DNA of 64,000 bases from contig CM074858.1 in assembly GCA_037501455.1 (NCBI GenBank), positions 36,763,001 to 36,827,000 on the forward strand, read 5' to 3'. This document shows, piece by piece, positions 10,936 through 22,920 of the stretch. The notes beneath the pieces are model-generated. The model saw only the letters and a program-made list of their open reading frames with translations. It ran no database searches and was not told where the DNA came from. The position numbers and the translations under genes are program-made. The DNA comes from Lantana camara (taxonomy: Eukaryota > Streptophyta > Magnoliopsida > Lamiales > Verbenaceae). Each line of letters begins with the position of its first letter. Positions within the stretch are counted from its first letter, which is position 1.

Positions 10936-13835
10936 GTCCGTAAAAGCCATTTAGGTATTCTAAGTCCCATCTTCTCAAGATGCACTTTGAGACCCTATTG
11001 ACTTTGGGCGTTTCCAAAGTGGATCTGCTATATTCTCTACTGATGTGACCCTCTTGTTTACACATCTCATAGGAAACACCTTTTCCTTATAAAGTGATTC
11101 GTAATCACGTGTTCAGTCTCTTGGTGAGGTCTTGGTTCTCTTACTTGAGCAACCATCCTTTTTATCATACAATATGATCAAGGAGTTGTTTTCATGCTAG
11201 GAACTTCGTCTAACAAGTTAGATGGAGTTTCTTACCCAAACACTTAACTTAGTGTTATATAATACGACTAAGTTCTCAACTACGATAGTTGAGTTTTGCA
11301 ATGTCCGTCCTTGGAACCCCTTTCCAACACATTGCATTACCATTCTGGTAGAAGTTGTATCCTTTCAATGATTTCATAATCATCTATGTTTGATGAACGG
11401 TTACATCAAATATCCTTCTAACAATAAGATCTGTTGGGCTCTGTAAACTAATACATATCCTCATTTCTTCTCAAGTACTCTGAGGACATCCTTTACAGAG
11501 ATCTAATGACCTTCTCTGAGGTCATATTAGATTCGGCCTACTACGCTTAGTGTTGCGCCATATCTAATTTAGTACATAACTTTTCATACATTATGCACCC
11601 TTTCACTTAAAGGGATTTTTGACATTCTAACTTTCTCAAAGTTATCTTAGGACACATACTCTTCAAAAGAGATGTTCCATTGTCCATACTAAACTCCTTT
11701 TAGTACCGTGGTTATGTACTCATTTTGTGATAATCCTTTTATTCTCTTAGATCTATCTTCTATAGATCTGAATGTCGAGAATATAGGATAGTCACTAAGA
11801 TTTTTCATGTCAAATTGTTTCTTAAACAAGAATTGGTAACTTTCACGTCGTCCTTGACATTCCTAATGAGAAGGATGTCGTTTTCTAAAGAACCAAAATT
11901 GACTCTTACATCACTAACTCTCCTATGTACACTTTTGATACTTATTCGACTTCCATCTGTGTCAAACAATTTGACTATCCTATGGAATCGAATTGTCTAA
12001 CTCCTAGAAGCCTTTATCAATCCACAGATTGACTTTAGGGATTTGCATACCTTATGCATACTCCCACTGAATACGAGATTTATAGAAATACCTTATTTCA
12101 GTCTCTTTCAATCTCATATTGAACAAGATAGTTCTCATATTCATTTATCATATCTCATAGTCAGAATATGAGGATGTGATAAACACAATCCAAATGAACT
12201 TTTGCATTTCAACCGTCAAGAAGGTTGTAATGCTTTCATTCACTCGAAGCTACACGAGCTTGATCCTATCAGGTGGATCAACCAAGGTCAAAACTTGGTT
12301 CGAGTATATGGAATCCATATTGGATTTCAAGGCTTGCTTACACTACTCTGATTCCAAATCTGACAGTGTCTCCTCTTCAAGTAATTCCTTGGCTATCTAG
12401 GAACGCGTTCTAAACCCATCTTAAGAGAAGGGTTTCACACGTGTACATACTCTAAAATTTGGCTAAGTTTTATCAGATGGGCTCGTTTTTTCTATATGTG
12501 GCATGAATATTTTTCCTCAAATTTCTTTGAGGTCTGCTTGCTTGCCTTTCTTCTTCTATAGGAACGATTCCTTAAGAAAGGTACATTCCTTTGAGACCAA
12601 CAACCTTTGTACAAGGGAATCGCAAAACTGATATCCAATATCATTGTATAAACTTGAACTCATTTCAAGCTTATCTCCCACTATCCTCTTCAAGTAAGAG
12701 GATTCCATTGAATTCTTGGATAAGAATAATTAGGGAATTTAGTATGCCACTTTGCATAGTGCAACTGAAGGACTGATTTTGGAAGGTACTAAATTCAAAA
12801 TCTCTAACTGCATATTCTAGGAGTTTGTTCCTAGAATGATTATAAGTCAGTAAAGCTTGCTATGGAATGGACCATATCCTATAAGGTTTCATTCCCTCAT
12901 TCAGAAACACTAAGGTGTTCTCGAATTAGTTTACTGAGAGATAATCCTATTATCTCTAAGATGAGTAAGGAATTAGTTGCTAAGATATTGGCTATCTCGA
13001 TCATATCGATTTACCTATAACTTATGACTACTTCGGTTCCTAACCTCCTTTCGAAATTCTAAGAATTTCATATAAGTTTCGAATTTGTACTTTAACAAGT
13101 ACATTCATTCATAATGATTAAACTGACGATTGTATCTAGTGCTTACATTAAGCATCTTACACTCATCAACATGGATCGAAATCCACTATAATTTTGGAAC
13201 GTTCCACGTTTCTTATAAACGGGATTCAGGAACGCTTCCCTCATGACAGGATTCACAGGAAGTCAACACTATAGGTTCATTTTCATAGAATGATCCTAAG
13301 GTGTCTGACTTGCTAATCCTTTTATATCTCAACGTTCCAAAGTAATTCGAAGCTTTGTCATCTCACTTACTTTTGTTATCTCGTTGTATGTTCAGAACAT
13401 TAGTGCCTTGAGTCTTTGCACAACGGCTTATGCAGAATTGACTTACGACTAGTAAATTCTATTCCTAGTAGAATTACTAAACGAGGTAACATTTCAAAGT
13501 ACTCATACTCTTTGCAGTTCCCTTTCAAAGTCCTTATTTGCTACCATAGAAGCAACGTTCTATTTGATCTCTAGTGTCTTTTGGGCGTACCCCTTACATG
13601 CCCCTCCATTGGGCTCTTAAGGGTTTCTTCTTCTTTAGGCCTTCAAGCCTTTAACTTAGGGAGTTTTAGAAGAAGAATTAACCATCTCAACCTTTTATTC
13701 CTTCTTAAGGATGCCCTCAACCATTATCAACTTAAATGATTAACTATGCTACATTAGCATCATTCTAGTTGAGCATAAAGGGTTTGATTGATAGTCGAAG
13801 CAATGTAAGCAATCAGTGCATTGAGAACTCTTTTC

Positions 13836-14042
13836 TCAGTTGATGGCCAAGACCATAAGATCTTCAAATAAGATCTTTAGACCTTGTTCGTGTGCACTTG
13901 TTTCCTCATTTGGAATATTGAATAATTCCATAATGTTATACCTTGTAACATTTTTATGAGGTGGTTCAATTGCTTTTAAGTGGTTTGGAAAAAATCCATT
14001 CACCTCAGATTGCTTCTCTTTTGGCCCGGGTCGACTTTTCAC
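13836..14042 (-). pseudogene. 68-codon ORF in W interior, possible gag relic
   Basis: The minus-strand ORF reads KSRPGPKEKQSEVNGFF... to a stop at 13836. Its composition is protein-like and it is the best coding candidate in W, but no retroviral motif is visible and it overlaps hairpins at 13857-13877 and 13932-13952. Function unknown. Confidence 0.2.
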
Positions 14043-14382
14043 AATTGAAAACTTCGCCCTTTAGAGAACGCCTTTCTCTAGTCGGATTCTAAAATGAATT
14101 TTAGGATCCGAAGCCATTTAGAGTTAGTCAGGACTTAGTCAGCTTATTTAACTTAAGGATGGATACGAATGGGTTCGCATTTCATATTATAGAGAATCAC
14201 AGAACTACAACCTAAATGCTAAGCAGAGAAAAAGTGGGCATGCTGAATTATAACGATATACAAAAGATAAGGTCTTTAATCTAATGTAGCTCCCACTGTT
14301 TTTCAAAGATCTATAATTCCCAAAGATCTAAGAGGAACACGTTTCCCAATGGGTACTAAGATCCTAGGCATTTTACCTCGAA

Positions 14383-14704
14383 CCCACGACTCGCGGACAT
14401 TCTAAGTAAGAACCCTAGGTAGGTACAACTTACCAATTCTAACACCTTTAGAATTCTTAATAATTGTTTTTGCATCACCTATCTTTCAATATGGACCCAC
14501 GACTCGTGCGACATCCATATTTACTTAGGCGTTAAGCTAGACCCATCAATCATAAGATCATGACCAAAACTTAGTTCGAACGACCCACGACTCGCGGACA
14601 TCGCCCTTGCTAAAATTGACCACGAAATATTGACCATTTAAAATGATTAATTAGGTAACTAAGAACTAATAAGCTCCACTAGCTATCCCACGACTCGCGG
14701 ACAA
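14383..14704 (-). repeat. Four CCCACGACTCGCGGAC motifs in hairpin settings
   Basis: Copies lie at 14383-14400, 14496-14514 (variant CGTGCGACAT), 14584-14601 and 14688-14704, about 90-115 bp apart. The short flanks differ between copies yet stay complementary: ATATGG/CCATAT around copy 2, CTAGCTAT/ATAACTAG around copy 4, CGA/TCG around copy 3. In element sense the core can itself fold as CCGCG-AGT-CGTGG. Confidence 0.7.
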
Positions 14705-15399
14705 TAACTAGCTTTACTTACTAAACTTAAAACCTATTGATGGAATGCTAGGAATTTAATTCAAAATTTGCATCTCGAATTAAACACCTATTTGTTCGAA
14801 ATTAGCTTAATATTTAATGGGAATTTTCGAATCAACCGGAGAGTTGTCCGGTTCGACCTCACCAACATATATGTTATCCAATTTTATTAGTCTTGATTAA
14901 TACAAGTACACTTAAATGCATATCAAACAAGCACATAAACAGATAACATGTCCTAGCATGATACTAACATGTAATGATCACGGGTTCTACCTATCTTATG
15001 CGTGATATGTGGGAGCCACTCCACAATCACAAGTTCTAACATACATGCCACATAAACAGTTTAAATCACATAAGGGAAAGCGGTAACAAAATACGAGCCC
15101 TATCGCTATTACATTTAACAATTGAGATTCCCCTCCCTAACATTTTGAGGGGTCTTCACTTATGGCCTCCTTGTTACTTGAATGTGGTCCATCTTACTCC
15201 ATGGGTGCATTGTCTCCAAAATGAAAATAAAACCTCACCACCTATCTCTACTCTCAAATTACAATAAAAAGAAAAAGACATAAAGTAATAAGGCTCAATC
15301 TTCATATTGGCCTTAGACAATTACATGGGGCATACCCCGGCCTCAAAAACAGTAATATGGAAAGCCACATAATAAATCACATAACAGTACGCACATAAG

Positions 15400-15446
15400 T
15401 GAGGCTCCAACCTCAATTGAAAAACGCAACTATAGGGCTCCAACCC
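15400..15446 (-). repeat. Two hairpins with conserved CTCCAA loop
   Basis: TGAGG-CTCCAA-CCTCA (15400-15415) and GGG-CTCCAA-CCC (15435-15446) keep the same loop with different complementary stems, 35 bp apart. Confidence 0.5.
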
Positions 15447-15879
15447 CAATTTAAACCATCCATGTGCATAAATTAAAACCATACATAGATCTAAACCCAT
15501 GATCACCTAACACGCTTTTGTGAGAATTTAAATTTAGCCAATAAATTAAAATTCTCGTTTCAAGTCCTAATGACTTAAAACACGACTTAGATGCAATTCT
15601 TGTTCAAGAGCCTTTTCAATAAAACCCGAAAAACAACAAACCAATAAAATTCCAATTAATTTCCAAAATTAATAATTTTATTCTTTCATTATTTTCAGAA
15701 AATAAAGATTGTAATTTTTCCAAAATTTAAATCGCTTAATTTCTCAAAAAATCCCAATTTAATCAAAATTTTAAAATAATTTTATTTTAGAAAAACTGAT
15801 TTTAAAAGATAAAATTAAAATAAAATTTAAATCAGGATTTTACGGACCGAAAACACAAAAACACGAAACACGAAAACGG

Positions 15880-16025
15880 GCCCGAAAAGGGGGGGGCCTA
15901 GCCGCGCGAGGCACTTTCGCGCAGCAGCGCCCGCCAAGACTAGGCGGGCTGGGCAGGCGTCCCGTGCGGTTGCAGGAGGAGCTGGGCGGCAGCGGCGGGC
16001 CTGGGCGTGCGACGTGCTAGCACGC
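15880..16025 (-). other. GC-rich patch in the 5' leader of W
   Basis: About 145 bp of very GC-rich sequence with several inverted repeats, including GGCGTGC/GCACGCC and the palindrome CGTGCTAGCACG near the right end. It sits in AT-rich surroundings some 300 bp from the PBS, in the untranslated leader of the element. Confidence 0.6.
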
Positions 16026-16296
16026 CTAGGCTCGTCCTTTTCGTGTTCCGTTTCGTGTCCAGGTTTCTCAAAACCAATTCAATCCAAAATTAAAAAATTC
16101 GATTTAAACATATTTCAATCAAAACGGTTTTCAAAAACACAATTTAAGAAAACAGTTTCAGAAATTCAGGAAAAATTACAGTTTCGTATTTCAGGCTTTC
16201 TAAAAGAACTTATGAATACCTAATTCGCATCTAAGCCTAAGAATTTCTACCAAATTCAGAATAATTGAGACGAATCAGAAACACGATTAACGAGGT

Positions 16297-16309
16297 GGCT
16301 CTGATACCA
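16297..16309 (-). promoter_or_regulatory. Primer-binding site of W
   Basis: The minus strand reads TGGTATCAGAGCC, matching initiator-Met tRNA, 2 bases inside the right LTR. Confidence 0.85.
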
Positions 16310-16311
16310 CT

Positions 16312-18598
16312 TGTTGGAAAACACGAATCAGAAAGCAGCGGAATTTAAAAATTTTTCCAACAAAAGGATCTAGGACTCGCAATCGTGTAACCAAATTCGT
16401 AGAGATAGAAAACTTACTTTTCTTTTATTCTTTCTTGAAGCGTTTCAAGCCACCCAAGAACGCTCTTCTCGCGGCTTGACAACCCGTCCCTCGAAAGTCT
16501 CTTTCTACTTCAGAATCCATTGTCGGGATAGCAATCCACATCAACCTAGATTCAATTCATGTTAGGGATGTTCTCAACAATATAACATAAAGAAAGAAAC
16601 ATGAAACGAGAAAAGCATGATTGAAACTCCCTTCGAAACCCAGTTTTGCGAAAGTAGAAAACTGCCAGTCACAAAACCCTCGTGAAAAAATTCATCCTTC
16701 AGGATATGGACGAACGGTTTTCGCCATCTTCTTTGGTTCAATTTTTTCATTCGCTTCACGTCGGGTTCAGAATCGTTTCGTCATCCCTTCTGATCGTTTT
16801 TGCTTAATCCCCACTTTTGGTAAAGCTCGAATCTTCAAACCTTCTAACTTGAAGTCTCTAGAGATAGTCCACCAACTTGGCTACAATCTAACTAGTAAGG
16901 ATGCTAGTTCTCTAGTTAGTGTTTAGGCTTAACCTAGGGTTTTATTTTATCTTGGAGAAAGGAAGGTGTTCAACACATGAACCAAGAATTGTCTATTAGC
17001 TCTAAAGGGGAGCATGAGCTCCCCTATATATAAGAAAGGGGAGGGACGAAATTCCTAGTCCTTAATGGGCTAGGATTTTGGTCTCTCTCTCTCCTATTAC
17101 TTGATCATCAAGTAATTTTGACTTTGACTTTGAATTCTAATTCAAATCAACTTTCAAGAGAGCTAAAAATATCCAAACTATTTTTGGATAATTTTATACT
17201 TTATTTATTTAAAACAAATAACTTATTTTATCTAATTAATTAATTCATAATTAATTAACTAGATTATTTTTCTCCAAAATAAGACTTTCTTTTTAATTCA
17301 AAATTAAACCAAAGTCTATTAAATAATTAATCACATTAATTATTTAATACATAAATAAATATACACATATATTTATACACGTGTGTGACACGTGTCACAA
17401 TGACACGTGTCACTCACGTGAGCCACACGTGTGGTTTCACACGTGTGGAACCCTCTTGGCTTGATTAACTCGTTTAATCATTTTAAAGCCTCAACTCATG
17501 TAACCAAGTTGTTGTGTGTGACCCTCTAGGTTCTCAATTCAATTAGCAGTGACCCTAATTAATTAATTCACTAATTAATTAATCAGTCCACAGATTAAAC
17601 GACCATAGTCTAGCAACAGGTGTTTAACCCCTAGCTGAATTGGAATGTTCGGATTCGACAGAACCTTTAAGTCATTGATTCATGTGAGATACAATCCTCC
17701 TACTTACTATCTCTCAACCATGATCTAGGGTAAGGGAATAATTAGAACCCTAATAATCTGGTCTTAAAGCTAAGTGCATTTCATATCCATTTGATCTCAA
17801 TCCAAGAAACCCTTTTCTTGATGTCTTGATCTACTGCCTTGGCCAAGGACTCCATATGGCATATGAATGACTTACACAATAAGAGATCACCTTGCAAATG
17901 CAAGTGTAGGTCCTTTCTTGATTCTCATTCACTTTCATGAGTCACTTGTGCAGCCCCAGCATAAGCCTTGAATCAGTTGTCTAAGGCGACACCCTTTAAA
18001 GCTTATACCAAAGACTACAGAGTTAACTCATAAAGTAACATGGAACCTCAAGTCTAAGGATCAATTAATCACATCAATGACTCGTGAGATATTTCCTAAT
18101 CTGGAAGTTTCCATTTCCTGAAATAGAAACTTCCTTTCCCATTTAGGAATGTTCTCACACGGGGCACCTCAGTGAACTTACTTATTAAAGTAAGCACCCT
18201 CATGTATCACGCACGTATCAACTATACACTTTGCACCTCCATGAAACAAGGTGGTCCTTCTTAAGGGCGTGATCCCACAAGCAAGCCTTAGAGGAGTCAG
18301 GTTGACACTCCCACTGTCTGTAGGACTCATCGGCTTGGAGTATTTTACTAATCATGACTTATGTGATATAGGGCTCGTTTCATGAACCATTTCACCTAAA
18401 TGGTAGAGTCCTAAAGTCATCAGGATTAGGGGAGTTCTCATACATGCGCACGTAATGGAAACACACAAAACACGTATTGGCATATAAAGAAGTGTTTGCC
18501 TATAATCAATCGTATATTATTCAAAGATTGTCTGTGATACAAGAAAAGTCCCAAAGCAGATTACGTCGAATCGGCTTTCTAGGGCACTATTCCTAACA
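16312..18598 (-). repeat. Right (5') LTR of W
   Basis: The 2,287-bp partner of 8639-10924 has the same termini and gene-free content. Most differences seen are single transitions, e.g. around 16444, 16740 and 16779. Confidence 0.9.
17378..17445. promoter_or_regulatory. Six-G-box cluster in W right LTR
   Basis: The same six CACGTG palindromes are preserved with identical spacing and no visible mutation. As this is the 5' LTR, it is the copy that would act as U3 enhancer, with the TATA-like box downstream at about 17024-17032 on the minus strand. Confidence 0.85.
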
Positions 18599-18603
18599 CC
18601 CGG

Positions 18604-20832
18604 GCGGGGCAGATTTTATGCATGAAAAAGTCCGGCCGGGTACCCCTTTATGCAGAAGCTCTGCTGCCTAGTTGTTGCATTTCATTCCTTTTCCTCTTTA
18701 ATTTATTAAGTGTTTGATTGTTTTTGGGGCTGCATGGGTATATGTATACAATTGTTAATGTTTGTCTGCATGTGTGTAAATTTGATTTAATTTCGTTAGT
18801 GCTTGGCATGGTGTTATTTTTTGCAACTTTGTAGATATATTATATATGCATGCATGAGTTTTATTTTGTGTGTGGACGTGAATATATATATATATATATA
18901 TGATATATATAATATGTGTATGTATATATATAATATATATTATGTAGTGTTGTTAGTGCAGGTATGAATGTTGTACTTATATGTGTGTGTATATATATAT
19001 ATATGTATATATATATGATATTATATTATATTATTTAAATGCTAGATTAATGATATATTTTAAGTATTGGTTAATTTATATGAATCATAGAATTAAATTG
19101 TTACCTTTTTCATGTTCTTATCTAATTTCCAATCTTAGGATGAATGTGTTTACATGTATATCCTCTAATTGTAAACATGATATTGTACTTGTTATGGTCG
19201 TTATATTAAATTCATGAATTGATTTGGTGTGAAATGTGAAAATTATGACTTGAATTGCTATGACGTGGCTTAAGTGCTTCTATATGAAACGTTAAGTATT
19301 TTCTTGCATTCTTTTGATGTCTCAAGTGATGCCTTTTGCCTTTATACTTATTATATTCAATGCAAACTTGTTGAAATGTATAATGTGATTATAGTTCGAA
19401 GATTTTGGCTCGATATCGCTATGAATTACGAAAGATATAGAACAATTGGACTTGAAACCTCCATGTATTGAATGTCCTTGAATGAATGACTTGATTATGT
19501 GACTTCATGATGCCATTTCACTTCTTATACATGTCATATCATGTTATTTCAATACCGTGCATCATATATGGTTCATTTGGAATCTTGAGTCTCATGAGCA
19601 CGTTACATTGTCCTTTCCTTTGTACAGTTTCTCCAGGGCGGAGACTTACCAGGTTCATAGGACACTTTCGAGTCTCCTTTTCTTCTTGGTATTATTCAGT
19701 AAGAGGCGTACAGGTTATTTAGTTAAATGACCTTATATACTCCCAATGTGTAAAGATTTCGGCCAAAATTATTATATGTATATACAGTCGTTTTCAAGAG
19801 TCAATGATTTCAACGTAAAGCCTTTCTTTTATGAACCCTACCGAATGTTTTGGTGAGAAAGAATGAATGAATGCACAGAATGGGGCCCAGGAACTTAGTG
19901 TGAGTGGCTATCCGGGGAGGCATAGGCCGACGGTGATCCCTCACACTACTTCAAACCAATGTACGGCGTAACCGAACCTCGTTAGGAGTTAGCGAGCAAT
20001 GGACGCTAAGTGCCATCTGGGGAGTCATGTAACCCCTTTTAGTTAATGAAGGAGGTGGCCAGGTCTTGCTAACCCATCCACCAACCGGAGGAAAAAGGTG
20101 TAAGTGATCATGATTGTGCATAAAGAAAGAATGTAATGCATGAAAAGAAAGAAAGAAAGAATGTTTAATGAATTACACCAGGTGTTGGTTGGAGATAATG
20201 CACTCCCACTTGCCGGGCCACGAAAGACCTAATGGAAATTGGTTGTTATAATCCCCTTTGATGATTTCTTTATTTCACCCACTTGGGAATTACTTCGAAA
20301 ACCTCAATTGGGATTATAACTTGCACGTGAATGTTTAAATATTGTCTTATATTATACTTATGCCCTGTTTTATACCCACCACTCTCTTAAAGACTGAACC
20401 CGGTTTGTTTTCAGTTTCTTTGTAGGTTTGGAGTGTTAGGTGGGAAGTCGAGTCTGTCAAGTTTATTAGTTAAGTCTGGGCCACTTCATATGCATTTTGT
20501 AATTAGATTGAATTTTACAAGAATGGACAAATGTTATGACTATGATTATGATTATGCAATTATGTTTATGTATGAATTTTCGAGAATAGGTCATTATGCT
20601 AGTTGAACCCGTTATGTTGCATGATTTGGTACTGGATTATATGCTATGCTTCCGCATTTGTCATTTATCTTTGTTCTTTATTATTTGGTTTCGAAGATTT
20701 AGTTCCCGCCTAGCCTAATGAGTGAGTGAGTCCCCGTTCGCTGTGATCTGGGTTCATGTATGGACTTTTCATTTCATTGTAGATCGGGCTCATAGTGCGG
20801 GGGATGTGGCACTTTCCGTTTGGGGTGCTACA
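18604..20832 (+). repeat. 3' LTR of Y, second part
   Basis: It continues the Y LTR after the duplicated CCCGG. It holds TA-rich microsatellite sequence at about 18880-19025, the CAGTTTCTCCAGGGCGGAGA module at about 19626 (also in D at about 26048) and CCGGAGGAAAAAGG at 20085-20098. It ends GGGGTGCTACA. Short ORFs within it appear incidental. Confidence 0.85.
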
Positions 20833-21200
20833 GCTCAAGTCTCATGCATCGTACTTTGTTTTCTTTACGCATTTTGTTAAGTGTTGTGATATGTATAATT
20901 TTAATACTTAGCTTCTCTCCTGGGATTTAGTTTTATATAATTGCTTTGTTTTGAAGCTTGTATAAGAAATATGAGGAATAAGATACAATATGTGCTAGCA
21001 TACCATGAGTTATAATTGATTACTTCCGCGAATTACGTATCTTGCGCACTCTGAGTTAGGGTCTAGACCGCCTAGCTTAGGTTGGATTTTTGTTTGTCAC
21101 CCATTCGTCATGGCTTGATGCGTGGGTGGAGTTCCCATTTTGTTATATTTGATAGGCTATGGTGCGAGGGATGTGGCGCTCTTCGCTTCGGGGTGTTACA
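20833..21200 (+). repeat. Element X: tail of a plus-strand LTR
   Basis: The fragment ends in GGGGTGTTACA and resembles the final 250 bp of the Y LTR (CCGCCTAGC..., GTGCGAGGGATGTGGC). Left of it Y has inserted; right of it A resumes. The undisturbed A sequence at 36060-36080 runs straight through this point, which supports an X insertion into the left LTR of A. The rest of X lies outside or has been lost. Confidence 0.65.
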
Positions 21201-22920
21201 GGTTTCATAATCAATTTAGTTTCTAAAATTACACTAACACCCCTTAAAAGCAAGAAACATATACAATGACCGACATAAACGAGGCAATTAAATTCAATAA
21301 ATCAAGAATCAAACTTATCATATATCATAACATATTTTCATACATCATATAACTCGTAATTTCAATCAATAGCACATACATAATCGAATTGCACAATTAA
21401 AATCAATTAACGAATAAAATACAATAACTTAAAAAATTCATAACAAATCCACCAGACATCCGATTGACAAATGAAAAGTGGCATTGGACTCACCACAACG
21501 AAAGGAACCCACTGACCCAAAGTCACCAGAATGGCGCCGCCGCAGCCGGCCGAACAGCCATCGGCCACCACCGGAACACCGCCTCCGGTGGTCGGAAAAA
21601 TCCTCGGAAGCACAGAAACGTGCTCCTCGGCCTGCTTGACAAAAGCCCTCAAACAATTTCAGAAAATACCAAACACACCGGATTTCATTGGCAAAAAACC
21701 GAACTAAATCCCTAGAATGAAAACTGAAATTAAACACAAATCGTAAAACGTAAACGAAATCCGAACATACCCTTGGAAAGCCCCTAACTAGGCCTTCGAA
21801 AGCCCCTATCCAAATACCCGAAAAAGTCACCAAAAAACTGACCGCGGGTTCACGGCAAGTCCGCCACCGGTCTGCCGCCAATGGCCGGTTCTCAGGCCGG
21901 GACCAACACGGAAATGTCCTCCTCCACCCGCTGATCAACTTTTGCAAAGGGACCACCACAAAAACTCATCGGAAAAGTGGCCCAAAGGCCACCGAAAACC
22001 CGCTGCTATCAACTCGCCAGTTCAGCCGCCTCCGGCCGTCCTTGGCCCAAAATGACGCCGGAAATGGAATAAGGGGGTCGGAAAAGGTAGGGAACCGGCC
22101 CTGCTCGTCGGAAAAGGTCACTGGAACGAGGCGGAGCAAAGTGCTACAATGCACGTGCCACCGCCGCCGGTCTTCAGTCGGAGCATGAGCCACCGTCAGG
22201 CCACCATTAGCCACGCCGTCTTCACCAATCTAATTACCGGAACTTCGTGGTCGAAAACCACCCAAGAATCGATCGATTCCGACACCGAAGGCCATCGGAA
22301 TCCGCCGGCAAGTGGCGGGGGTAAATCCTGCCGCTTGAAGCTTGCTATAGCGCCACCACCACTGGATTTTAGGCTCCGATTCTTGTACCAATGTGAAGGG
22401 CTCGTCGAGTTGATCAATTTCCATTATTCATACGGCAAAGTACGTCGAGAAACGAGCAAGTTACGAGATTTGTATGTTTCTACACCTTGAGTGTGTGTGA
22501 AGGAGGAGAGAGATGCGGGAGAGGATCGGGTGAGAGGAGAGAGAGGGAGAGAGAACTGAACTAGTTTGGCACGTAAAACAAGGATTCGGTCAAAAGGGGT
22601 CCAAGGGGTTAACGACGTCAGAATTGGGTAAACTTAGAGTCTACAGACTCGTTTCGATACCCGTAACGATTTGAAGGGGTCGAAGGGGTTGAAACCTCGA
22701 TTGAACGAGAAATGAACAAAAAGCCCCTTAAAAGAAAAAATTGCAAAAAGGCCCCTAAACTCTTAAAGAGTTGAAAATAGGGTCACACAACGCACAGAAT
22801 CACATAATTAAAACATTAAAAAGCACATATGCAACAAATAAAAGTAAATTAAGCAATTAAGCGCACAAGGAAATCGACACGTGGCGTCAGCTCGGACGAT
22901 CGAAAAAGCGGGGTGTCACA
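21201..22920 (-). repeat. Left LTR remnant of A
   Basis: It ends GGGGTGTCACA at 22920, followed by ATCTCCCCCCC (PPT complement). GC-rich stretches at 21520-22350 contain inverted repeats such as CCACCGG/CCGGTGG, and a purine-rich GAGA tract lies at 22500-22560. The ORFs up to 173 codons (21438-21959) follow this high GC content and have no homology I recognise. Confidence 0.7.

Larger units (their letters stand above)
11094..14853 (-). ncRNA. Hairpin-tiled non-coding interior of W
   Basis: Perfect short inverted repeats with small loops follow one another along the region. Examples: 11094-11108 GTGATT/AATCAC; 11275-11293 CTCAACTA/TAGTTGAG; 11389-11410 TTTGATG/CATCAAA; 11749-11769 AGATCTAT/ATAGATCT; 12515-12532 CCTCAAA/TTTGAGG; 12814-12837 ATTCTAGGA/TCCTAGAAT; 12937-12957 AGAGATAAT/ATTATCTCT; 13857-13877 AAGATCTT twice; 14084-14109 GGATTCTAAAAT/ATTTTAGGATCC (one G-U); 14834-14853 AACCGGA/TCCGGTT. 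Some are nested: GCAATGT/ACATTGC (11298-11335) encloses TTGGAA/TTCCAA. No long ORF exists. I call it a putative structured RNA only from the pairing; transcription is not shown. Confidence 0.55.
8639..18598 (-). mobile_element. Element W: complete non-coding Copia-like LTR element
   Basis: Two direct LTRs (8639-10924 and 16312-18598, TGTTGGAAAA...TTCCTAACA) flank a 5,387-bp internal region. The 5-bp target duplication CCCGG is at 8634-8638 and 18599-18603. A PBS next to the right LTR and a PPT next to the left LTR put the element on the minus strand. By eye the LTRs differ at about a dozen positions, so the insertion is fairly young. The internal region has no gag or pol; it is packed with short hairpins. 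The assignment to Copia-like rests on the TGTTGG terminus and the AAGTGGGAGAT PPT style, not on protein. Confidence 0.9.
4593..20832 (+). mobile_element. Element Y: LARD-like element, 3' part, carrying nested W
   Basis: This plus-strand element lost its left part to the Z insertion at 4592/4593. The internal region 4593-7087 is non-coding for pol and homologous to B read on the minus strand. A polypurine tract precedes the 3' LTR, which runs 7088-8638 and resumes at 18604-20832 after W. Without W and one TSD the LTR is about 3,780 bp, close to the 3,645-bp LTR of B, to which it is homologous (both begin TGTAACGCCCY and share the GCGCGAATTAATT region). It ends at 20832 against an LTR fragment of X. 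Confidence 0.85.

Noticed and set aside
18880..19025. TA-rich stretch as a possible origin or matrix-attachment site
   Set aside because: Simple microsatellite expansion in the Y LTR; B has a similar TA tract in its LTR.
21438..21959. 173-codon ORF in the left LTR of A
   Set aside because: The region has high GC and several overlapping open frames on both strands; composition explains it.
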